Positions 44,796 through 56,700 of a stretch of 64,000 nucleotides of DNA are shown in pieces. The notes beneath the pieces are model-generated. The model saw only the letters and a program-made list of their open reading frames with translations, did no database searches and had not been told where the DNA came from. A program made the translations under genes and the position numbers. Position 1 is the first letter of the stretch, and each line of letters begins with the position of its first letter. The stretch spans positions 15,435,307 through 15,499,306 of the forward strand of contig NC_134031.1 in NCBI RefSeq assembly GCF_964204645.1, in the 5' to 3' direction. Origin of the DNA: Tubulanus polymorphus (lineage: Eukaryota; Nemertea; Palaeonemertea; Tubulaniformes; Tubulanidae).

Positions 44796-47700
44796 TCAAA
44801 TGATGTCCGTCTCTTCGAGGTCGACAGAATTGACCGATGTGAACGGACTAGACGGCGGACTGTCCGAGCTGAGCTTATGCATGTGGATACCCGAATCGGA
44901 GCTGCACGAATCGTGGCGATCGTTATAATCCTGCAAGAGAACGTAACCGCAAACATATGAAATTCGCGAGAAAAGAAATGAAGAATAAGAATATGAATAA
45001 CAATAGAACGGTCCAAGCGTTTGTTCCAACGATACCTGCCCCGTACAAGGTGCAGGTCGTTTTTAAAGTATCAGCAATGTACACGAATCGAAAAATGTTT
45101 ACAACAGTATGTACCTACTTCCAATGATATGTTAGGTGATATGGTTACTCCTTTTACTCTCATCAGAGGACTTCGCCTTCCCGTCGTCGGTGTCGTAGGT
45201 GTATCGGTCGATGTGGTATTTACTAGGGGAGCCAGCAAACTCTGAGGTTGAGCTACCTGACCGCTGCTGCTGGTTTGAACGGCCGCCTTTTCGGCCGACT
45301 GGCCGGCCAGACAGGTGAGCGGGATTTTGTAGATATTCAACGGCTGGTCGGTCGTGGCTGTCGGAATGAATACTAGATCGTGTATAAAGAGAACAACAGA
45401 GAAACGACATATAATTACGGGACAACATAGCACCGATAAAGGCTTCATAATCGGTAATTCATCAATTGACTCAAAAGTTTATAAAGACCTGTTTTCATAA
45501 GAATTTTCCACTTTTTATTGATATTTTATACTCAGTTCCACAGTTCTCAGTTAAAGTCTACGTTATCGGTAATTAATCAATGGATTTTATCAAAAATCTA
45601 TAAAAATTTCTCTTTACGAGAATTTTTCATTTTTACTGACATTCTATACTCAGTTCCACAGTTCTGAGTTAGATTCTACATTATCGGTAATTCATCATTT
45701 GATATTATCAATATTTATAAAAACTAGTCTTTGCGAGAATTTTCCATTTTTACAGACATTCTATAATCAGTTCCACAGTTCTGAGTTAGATTCTACATTA
45801 TCGGTAATTCATCATTTGATATTATCAATATTTATAAAAACTAGTCTTTGCGAGAATTTTCCATTTTTACAGACATTCTATACTCAGTTCCACAGTTCTG
45901 AGTTAGATTCTACATTTTCGGTAATTCATCAATTGATGTTATCAAAAATTTATAAAAACTAGTCTTTACGAGAATTTTCGATTTTTTACTGACATTCTAT
46001 ACTCAGTTCCACAGTTCTAAGTTAGATTCTACATTTTCGGTAATTCATCAATTGATTCTATCAAAAATTTATAAAGACTAGTCTTTCCCATTTTTACTGA
46101 TATTCTTACTCAGTTCCACATGTATGAGTTAAATTTGACACTATAGAGATAAAACATTGTAAATGAACTGACTTCAACTCTAAAACTAACAACCGCGGAA
46201 CCGGACCCAAGAGTTTACAACAACAACAAAAAAAACACATCTAAAACCGCATCGTTCTAACGCGCGGTTTTCTATCGGTCAGCTAACATCGAGCGAGCGA
46301 CAAAACTAATTGACATATCGTACCTGATGGGGAGGGTGGCGGTGAGAAAGAACTAGAATTCGTGTCGCGTCGCTCTGAATACATGTTGCATTTACACGTT
46401 TCTGTCGGACTGTAACTTCGCGTATTGTGAGCAGATGAAGCGAAATAAATGTCGCACTGAAACACAAGACGTTTGAATAAATATATAAGTCTATTCGATT
46501 CCTAACTTGTCGTTTACAGTATGGACTCCGCCCAAGTTGGGTCCGATCAAATCCGGTGTTTTTTTAAACATTCGTTTGCGACACATGTGTAAAATACATT
46601 AGAAAAAAAAACTGGCATATCACTCAGGTCGGATGCATTTTTACGGTCCCAAAAGATCCGACTCGAGCGAAGTCGACCGGTATAAGACTTTCCTCGGAAT
46701 GGCGGCTTCAGAATAAACCCCCTACCTTAGATGTGATTAAGAATAGTTTTGGCATGGTCATCGTGTTGACTAGATTGCCGTTTATGATCAGTCGAATTTC
46801 TATCGTATCCGGTGTAAACGCCATTATGTACGGGAAAGCGCACACTGAAATATAACGCTTAATTATTCATTGAACGTTCATCACTTTTCCTTCGTTTCTG
46901 AGAATTATCAATTACTGACCTATTCCTTGCGGCTGCGGGGCCGAATTCCACAGAAAATCGAACTCTTCCGAGCTTTGATCGTTTAGTTTTTGGAAATGAC
47001 TGACGTCTGAAAATGATAAACGTATATATATTTTTTTGATAATCAGTTGATCATCGCAGTTGAGCCATTATTACGAACGACCGTCCGTCGCACGGTCAGC
47101 CGATAGTAGGTAGGTCTACTTACGATTATAACACAATAACAATTCTGGTTCATCATCTTCATAGATATCGATAGCTGATACTAGATTTATCTGAAAATGA
47201 TCAATGTTTATCACATCATAAATCATATCAATAGTTACCATCAAAGAAGGTCATAGGCCTATTTAAAGGCAGCCTCTTGGTTATGATATTTAGATTCCTT
47301 TGTGGTCTTGGTACTTATAGTATGATGATATGATATGATATGATTTATTTGCATAAAAGATTGTTACAGAGTTTACAAATGAATACACAATATATGGAAA
47401 ACAATGTACCAATAAATTATGCGAGGAATTAGGAGAAGCCAAAGTTGGCTTAATCTAGTCCTAATCCCTCGTCCATACACTCTCACATACACACAGACAT
47501 ATACACCAATTCACATTCATTCCTAGTTTACCAAACAAACCAAATATACATAATATACATAGACAATTGCAGATAAAGTAATGTGGCACGTTATAAAAGA
47601 TTACACAGATAATTAATAAGTGGAACGAAGATAACGCTGAAGCTGAATTTTGAAGTTGGATATCGAGTCTAGATATTTTAATTTCTCTGGTAAACTATTC

Positions 47701-50700
47701 CAGAATTTCGCTCCTTGAATTTTCATAGATGTATACTTGTATTTAGATTTAGCAAATTCTATTGATAAGGCCATAGGCCTGCGACTAAAACGAAGATTTT
47801 GGGTGTTCCTGAGAATGAAAAAATCTTTGAAAATAGTCGGTAATAAAAGGTTGATACTTAAGAAGGCAAGCGATCCAATTTGATGTCTGTAAATGTCATC
47901 CAGTTTAAGAATTTCTAATTTCCTGAAAATCGGGGATGTATGTTCAAGCCAATCTGAACGAGTGATTATCCGAAGGGCTTTTTTCTGAAGGATGTATAAT
48001 GGTTGCAAATAAATTTTACAGGCATTTCCCCAATAGTACCTCTCTTAACTCGTTCTTTATGAGTGCGCCGCTATGCAATAAGTCCTAATTATGTCTCACA
48101 GTTTTGTCTAATAGAACGATAACCACACTCAAACGTGGGGAACGGATAATAAGATAAAAACCCACTATCTACAAATTAAAAGAATTTAAAAACAAGAATT
48201 TATTTATTAAATCTAAAATATATATAAGACACGACGATTATAAAGATATATAAGACACGATTTTCTGACACACCTGACGATGATCTCTAGGGTGAGATCG
48301 AAACGTCGTGTCTTATATTTATTTTAGATTTGATAAATAAATTCTTGTTTTTAAATTCTTTTAATCTGTAGATAGTGGGTTTTTATCTTATTTGTCTAAT
48401 AGTTTCTATAAAAGAGTTTTTCTCTCGCTGTTGTTGGAAATACTAGTGCTCTTTGTGTCCATTTTTGCGCACTTTTAAGTTGCCCTGATAAGATTATCAT
48501 TTATCATTATTTAGATACATTTGTTTTAGATATAATGTTTGGATACATTAACCATCGGAATTTGGATAACTATCAGAACGGAGTTGAATTGTATTGATAG
48601 TTCAAGACAGTTTTACTAACTTTGGCCGAATCGACGTGGTGTAGCTGTATAGTGTCTCCGTTCTTTTCGTTGATCAAGTCAAATTGATGTTTGTATCCGA
48701 CGCAGATTTGATTATCGCCCCTGGGTCCGTCTATCAACGTCAGCAACTGCGGTGGCTCCAGCGCCGACAACTCCTTTAAACAAATTGACAAAGCTAATGA
48801 AATGACTTTCGCGAAAGTTAACCAAACGCGGGTGCGCGTCACTGCGAGCTTAAATGTCAATAAGACTAATTGAAATATTGCCTTTTTTATTCTAACTTTT
48901 TAAGAAAACGAACCGACAACGTTTCCGATTTTAATTCATAGCTGTTGGTTCTGTTAGTCATCAGACAAAACAACGACGTAATTCGCTCACGTACGATACG
49001 GTGACATTTTCGAAACGGATTCTTACCCGAATGAACTGAAACCCTTCGGCGGTTTCATTATCGGTAGGCTGGCACCAAGCCGACCAGGCTACGGAGTGCT
49101 TCCATGCGTACAGCAAGATTCGTTTGCCGAGTGCCACAGCCAGCCGCAAGTGACTGCCCGATGGCCGACTCACTGCGTACGATTGACAACCTGAAACATT
49201 TTTGAATGATAATAGTAATGATTATAATAATAATCATTATAACAATAAGACTTCATTTCAGATACTAGGGTCCAAAGAAATCATAACGGATTGAATTTTA
49301 CATACATATTTGTTGATTACATAAAATTTAGTACTATACGCCTTTAAAGATGCACGGAACATATGTCATATACCAGGTCCGTGCCGAGCTTTTGTGAGGG
49401 GCAGTTCTATTTCAAGAAAAAGGTTTTTTTCACCGTTAAACGGGTCACTTTCTAATTGAATAAGGGCTAAACCTAAATATGAAGTGCCCGGGTACCTGAA
49501 TAAATCATTTGAGAATGGGTTACTTTACATGAAAATCGTATCCAAATTTCTAAAAATCTTGACCAAAAATTATTTTTACAATTTTTTTGAAGGGCACAAA
49601 AATTATATGAGGTTCGTTTGCTACCCCGAACCCCCTCGGCACGGGCCTGTATACTATTGATTAGATTTTGTAAACTGAATTCTGCCAAAAAATGAATAAC
49701 TTCAATTAAATGAAGAGTTAAATTTGTTATTTCAGAATTTCATCGCTTAGATGTATCTAATTTATTTCTGCTTCTGTCGAGTAAGCGGAATTCTACGCAA
49801 GTTCTCTTTTTAAGTTGATCCAATTTACCTCTGGTCTTTTCAATTTTGTGCTCTTTACAGTCGGGTTTCGAGCGAACGCAATCTTCGTACATTTCTCCTT
49901 CGAAATCGGTCAACCGAAACACGTGCACTTTGCAGTCCTTCCCTGCAAGAGAGAAAATTAGGAATATTTACCCAAGCAGTAGACTTTATGGATTAGGTTG
50001 CGCAGGAAGCAGTTCTCCGGGGGAGGATTTGCCACCGACCTTTGTCGGCACGGAAAATGAGCAGCCCGTGAGCTTCTATCACATTAAGTTGTTTGATGAC
50101 GACTGTGCGATCGAATATCATTCGCGGAGCCAGATCCTCTTCTAATACGAATGTTCCAGCCGTGGTAGCTATGATAAGCTTATCTCCTATAACGAAAACA
50201 GCGGACAGAAATTACCTCAAATTCAATTTACGCATGATCGACGTGACTACAAGTCATCAAAAGGTTATACGCAGTTTATATACGGAGATGCGTGTTTCGT
50301 GGCATCCTCCCCCGGCAGGGATTCGAACCTGATGGCATCGAGATTGCCACGGCACGAAACCCTGCCATAATCGACCGTGTGCGCAGATACATGCGCAGTT
50401 CAGATGATGTGATTTTTAGCCAATCGGAAATCCCGTTTTATTTTAGCCCGGGTTTTCCCATTTATAGTTCTTCCTTGAAACTTGCCTCAACGATTATACA
50501 ACGAGCAATCTGATTGGTGCCGCCAGTTTTCGTTCGGAAAGCTGCGCATGTACCTGCGCACCCGGTCTACTGATGCAGGGGTTCGTGCCGTGGCTGAGTG
50601 TAGCGATGCCATCAGGTTCGAGTCCCTGCAGAGGGAGGATGGTTTCGTGGACCATGCATATCGTTTTATTACGTATAGCTTCATCGAAGCGCATTGTCCG

Positions 50701-53700
50701 ATCCCCTCAGAACTGGTCGACGTTCTTATTATAACTCGGAAGAAATACGTAGATAAGCAATGAGATTGAAACCCGCTGACACAAATTTGAAAGATTAGAA
50801 AAATTAGAAATTAATCTAGGCAGAAATTAAAATCGGAAGACACGAACCAATTTCCGAATAGCCTCTCCAGAAAACTTAATATCTATTCTAGACGTTATTC
50901 TACTTGTATGCGGATATGTGTTACATTATCAGAATCGGATCTGTGAGAATCTAATGCTTTTTTAATGACTTCATTCTATCAAAAATGTATATGTTTAAGA
51001 CTTTTCTTATATCTATGCGTAGATATCAAGGTCGTAGCGCGGATATCAACCCGCGTACTGATCGGGCCCATAAATGAAGCTATATCTTCTCCGTCAATGG
51101 AAACGGTATGAAACGAGCACGCGCGTCGACAAAATAATTACCGACTGAACATGCGAATTAACGTACGGTGAATAAGTAATCTAGTTACCCCAGGAGTCAC
51201 CGCAGATAATTTCGTGTTGGAAATCGTGATGAAAACAGTGCGGTTCCCAAGGCTGAAATAGAACGGAAAACAGTTGTTTATATCGTAGTCAGCCAAGTGT
51301 ACCAGTTCGCGTACAAGAGCGTCAAATGGAGTTCTCACCTCGCGTTTCAGTAATCCTGTAGTTATCATACTCGTTGGCGCGTCTCCTTTTAAGATTGTTT
51401 TGAGCTTAAGAGCCTGCAGAAAGGTGTCGAAATAAACCGTTAAACTAATTACATTTGATATATCTCATTAATAAAACAGCTCCAGTACGCCAGGAGCACT
51501 CTCAAGGAAGAGAATTTAACACCCCGCGAATTTCTGAGAAATATTTTGCCGTATGATATACTCGCCTTCATAAACAACATGAAAACCAACCTACCTGACC
51601 AATGCGCACGAATTCTAAATGCCTCGCCTCTTCTTTTCTTCGTGAGCCGTGTTGGATATCTGGTATCACGTCGCTGAAAGCCCTTCGGTTTATCATGTTA
51701 TTCTAGCGGAAATTCAAGAAAAAACTTATGCCGTACCAATTTCAGCTAATAACATTTCACAGGATGAAAAAAACATAGCGCTCAGCATCTCTCCACTCAC
51801 CTTACTGATTTCCGGCATATACTCTTGGTATAAGTTTTTGATCAGCATGTCCAGAGTCCTTTCTCGTTTTTGAGCAAACACAGGAGTATTAAAGGCAGCC
51901 TTCTCGCCGTTAATCACTACAAGATAAGAACGACATTTGAAACCGTCTCGCATAATCAGAAGCCGTTAATAATTTCTCAGCGGGGGCTGGTTTTTATTGT
52001 AATAACACTGATCTGAACATCTAAGCCTTCTTGTCAGTCCCCGTTTAACCTTAATTTAAAGAAAAACTATATTTTCATCGCATTTTAGAGGCTGCATTGT
52101 GAGATCAGAACTCTAATACGCGCGGTCTATCAAACAGATTCAACATGCAATATGTTGTTTTTGCCAATGACAAGGGATATGGTTACCTACAGACAGAATT
52201 AATCCCCAACTTGGGGATTAAAATCATTTGCTAAATCAAACGTACCGAACGTCCAGTCTCGCGAGACGATTTTTATCCGCGGTAACCGCGCACGCAACGG
52301 TTAGGTTTTTAACCCAGGGTTTGAAATACCTCACGCGGATAAGCCGACTTGAAAAACATCTAAACAGAGCGTTGCAATGTCCGCCTAGTTGACGATCGTG
52401 TACTTTCTAGTTTTAACCAATCAGAAATGAGCACATATTCGATGAAAATCCGTGCTCATTTTTGTGTTCGAAACTACGGCGTTTTTCTCAACTGCTGAAC
52501 TTTAAGCCGATTTTTTAAGTGACGCAACAGAAGACACGCGCAGTACGAGCTCGGCGTCGTAAGTGCCATTATCGCTGACAATCGCTAAAAGGTTTTCCTG
52601 TTGCGCGCGTACTCAAAACCGCCAGAAACTTCGCCGAAGGATACGACTGAGGGCGGCTAAAGTTTCAGTCGGATATACCACTGACATATCGAGAATCGAC
52701 AAGGCAATCACTGTCTGCTGTGAGAAAGAAAATAGCGAAAACCTATTAAGGGACCAACAAGTGGCGCGGCTGTATCGAATTTCCATGAATGAATAATAAA
52801 TTAAGAAGGGGGAGTGCTCGGTGAATGTTGTGTCCAGATTTCCTAAACGTCCAGTACAGTGTCCTACAGCGTCCACGTCATCTTGCATTTCAGGTGATTC
52901 TAATTACCTCAAACAATTAATTCATACGACAATCTCGAAACAGCGGACGCTTCAAATTGAATTACGTACGTAAATGACGCCTGTCAAGGCACCCGGGGCA
53001 GCGGAGATTGTTATGAACCCCTGTAATCTCCCAGACGTGCTGCGTCTGGCGTTGACATTTTCGTTTCGGCGAGTTGCAACGGGCTTTAGCTCGATTAGAC
53101 GCGCTGACTGGCCGTACGCGACATGGCGAAAAGAGAGATAAAACATTTGCTCCGCGACTTACGTTTGACTAGGAGAAAATCTCTGAATTCCTGGTGATTA
53201 TAAAACACTGGCGGTGACGGTAGAGGAGGTCCGAACAACGGCACCGATTCTTCGCTGTAAACGTTTAATCTGCAACGAGGGAAATGCCTTATCAAAAAAA
53301 AAATGTCACGCGATTACTTAAATTCTGCTCAATCGCTTTTTATGTCCGTAATAGATCGTTTATGTCAATGATAGGATAGGCACAATCGAACGTGGAGAGA
53401 AGACGATATGATGAAAACCACTATTTACAGATTGGAATAAACCATTTTACAGTTGCTAGCCGCCATTTTGTTAGGGTACTTTTGCCCCGTATTGTTGGGT
53501 CATTTTTTTCCCTTTTTAAAAAACCCTCCGTGATGTGTATTGTATCATATTTCATCTGCCCATGGATGGATTTTGACAGTTTCAGCAACATTCAAACCGC
53601 ATAAATCTCTAGTTTTCAGTTATGTAAAAATCATTTCTCAAATTTACAACAATGCGACATGAGAGCGATATAAAAATCGGTGGTCAGTTTTTGCCGTGCG

Positions 53701-56700
53701 CATAGAAATCAAGGGTACTGATATTTGAAGTTCGTTATTTTCAGAAATAATTTTCTAAAAAATCCAAACATTTCAAGAACTGTGCGCATAAACACCCTCT
53801 TTCAGGTGAACTTTGAAATTTTAAGATATCTTTCCTAGTTTTTTTCCTATGGCACTTTAACTGCAGCGCGTGTATTGTCATTCCGAGATTCGGCGCTGTT
53901 TTCTTTGCGTGTATTTCAGTATATGGGTGTTATTTCTTCATTTTCACTACACTTGTCTCTACGGAAAATGGTTTTAATTGTTGGTACGAGTATCAGGTTT
54001 AAATATCACGTCGTTTATGCAATATAATAGGTCGAAGACATTAGAGATGTTGGGGTTTAAGGGATTTTTCTGACCAGTTTTAGCAGCGAGACTGAGCGGC
54101 ATTTTGATCACGCATTCGAAGTTGCGCGCGGGAAGAGAATATATGGGCCTATATTGAGATGGAAGAAGAAAAGAAATATATCACTCAAAATCGAGTATGA
54201 TGACCATTTAAATCAGTAGTCTATCAATAAATTTACATAAAAATCTACTGAAATTAGATGGATGGAGAAGTGGTCAAAAAGCTGGACAAATGGGGTGGGG
54301 CAAATATTCAGCTACTTTCTATGAATACTTTGTATTAAGTACACACAAGATTGATTAGATTGGGAAGAAAATATAGGAAAATGTTTTCTTGTTTTGGTGG
54401 TGAAATATCAAGTATCAAGTTCGAATGTCAGACGCACGTGATAAAAAGTAAAAAGTGACATCTACCATCACAAAAACGCAAGAAGTGTGTGGATTGCATT
54501 TACAACAAAAGAGTGATATTTTTGGGTTTTCTTGGGTGCATGTACGTAAGCCTCTGCCTGCCGTAAAAGCGGCTACCATTACAGCCATTACGAACTAGCG
54601 CCGGAGAACGGAATACAGTATTAATGCCGTAATATTTAAACCTGATACTCGTACCAACAATTAAAACCATTTTCCGTAGAGACAAGTGTAGTGAAAATGA
54701 AGAAATAACACCCATATACTGAAATACACGCAAAGAAAACAGCGCCGAATCTCGGAATGACAAAACACGCGCTGCAGTTAAAGTGCCATAGGAAAAAAAC
54801 TAGGAAAGATATCTTAAAATTTCAAAGTTCACCTGAAAGAGGGTGTTTATGCGCACAGTTCTTGAAATGTTTGGATTTTTTAGAAAATTATTTCTGAAAA
54901 TAACGAAATTTCAGTACCCTGGATTTCTATGCGCACGGCAAAAACTGACCACCGATTTTTATATCGCTCTCATGTCGCATTGTTGTAAATTTGAGAAATG
55001 ATTTTTACATAACTGAAAACTAGAGATTTATGCGGTTTGAATGTTGCTGAAGTTGTCAAAATCCATCCATGGGCAGATGAAATATGATACAATACACATC
55101 ACGGATAGTTTAAAAAAAAACGAAAAAAATGACCCAACAATACGGGACAAAAGTACCCTAACAAAATGGCGGCTAGCAACTGTAAAATGGTTTATTATAA
55201 AAAACCGATAATTTTTGGTGAATCAAAAATATATATTGAAATACACGACGTTACGATCTCACACCTGACGATGATCTCTAGGGTAAGATCGAAACGTTGT
55301 GTCTTTTGATATATTTTTTGATTCAATGAATTATCGGTTTTTAATCATTTTGATCTCTAAATAGTGGGGTTTTATCATATCGTTTATGTCAAGTTTGATG
55401 AAAATCAGATTGTAACTGAAGGTACGAACTATTGATAGATCGTAAACATTTCTCAAAATAAAAAAAAAACATTTAAACGCCTTGCCCATCTATACCGACG
55501 CTAACCACAAAGAAATCGATCAGCGTGACGAAGACCAGTAGCAATGCTATATTTACGATATTTGTATCCAATTTAGCATATGGAAGAAGAGTAAGTGATA
55601 AGACTAAGTGATAAGTACTTACCGGAATGAATCCGATTCCGGATCATGCGTCACCAGCGCATAAATATCTCAGATACAGTTAAAGAAAGTGCGCTTAATT
55701 TAACCGGATATTTTATATCAAGCAGGGAGAGTGTCTTGGGGCAATTATCTTTCCGAATGGATATTGCACTTCGAAAATATATAGTTCTTATCGCTTAGCT
55801 CGATAGTTATTAGTTATTCGATAGTGGGTAACGATATTTCAGTATTGTCAAGGATACGAGTGAAATGTGTTTTCATCATGGATGGTCGCCATGTCGGTGT
55901 CTGATCTTCGCCGCACACTAAGAACACGATGTTGACAATGTCGTTTCCGACGTGGCGCTTCCTTTCGACCTATGCCCAGAGAGAGTATATTATATAGAAA
56001 TCAGTTACAAGAAAATTACAAGGCAATTAAGACGCGAAAAACAACCGCCGATGGAAATCCCAAAAGATGCACGTGCTGCTTGAGCAAAGAAAAACATGTT
56101 TGTTCGTTGTACCTGTTGTTTGTTCTCTTTCGAGTAAGGTAACATCGTTGAAACGTGAAACATTATTTCGTGACCTTCGTACACGGTGTAGACAGACGTT
56201 TCGCCGGTTGTATTACCTAAACGACAAATCAATGCAAGGAGGGTCAAATAAGGAGATTATGCGACGCAAATTTGTGACAATTCACCCAATAGTGAACATC
56301 TATTCGGCTACAATGAGCAAAGCTATGTGACTGGTTGCATATCGCATTTTTGCGACTAGAAATGAAATATCCACTTAGGTTACCGTACAGTGGTGCCTTT
56401 GTTCTACAGTACACCCGCACACCGTGAAGATTGATAGATCGAGAGCTCTTTCTTGATTCGGTGGGTGGTGGTGCATGGCTGTTCTTAGTTGGTGGAGCGA
56501 TTTGTCTGGTTAATTCCGATAACGAAGGAGACTCTAGCCTGCTAAACACCACCAACCAATCATAGCCACTGTCTCTGATTATCTTTCTTTCGGATCGCAA
56601 CAGCAGAACGATAAGTCGTAGAAATTTTTAATTTTAATCATAATGATAATATAAGACGCTGGACGCCATATTGGTGGTCAAACGTAATAAGTGATTTACA

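Noticed and set aside
54500-54763. Minus-strand 87-codon frame in the fold-back element
   Set aside because: Much of it lies in the inverted arm, and the equivalent arm shows no conserved frame; treated as chance.
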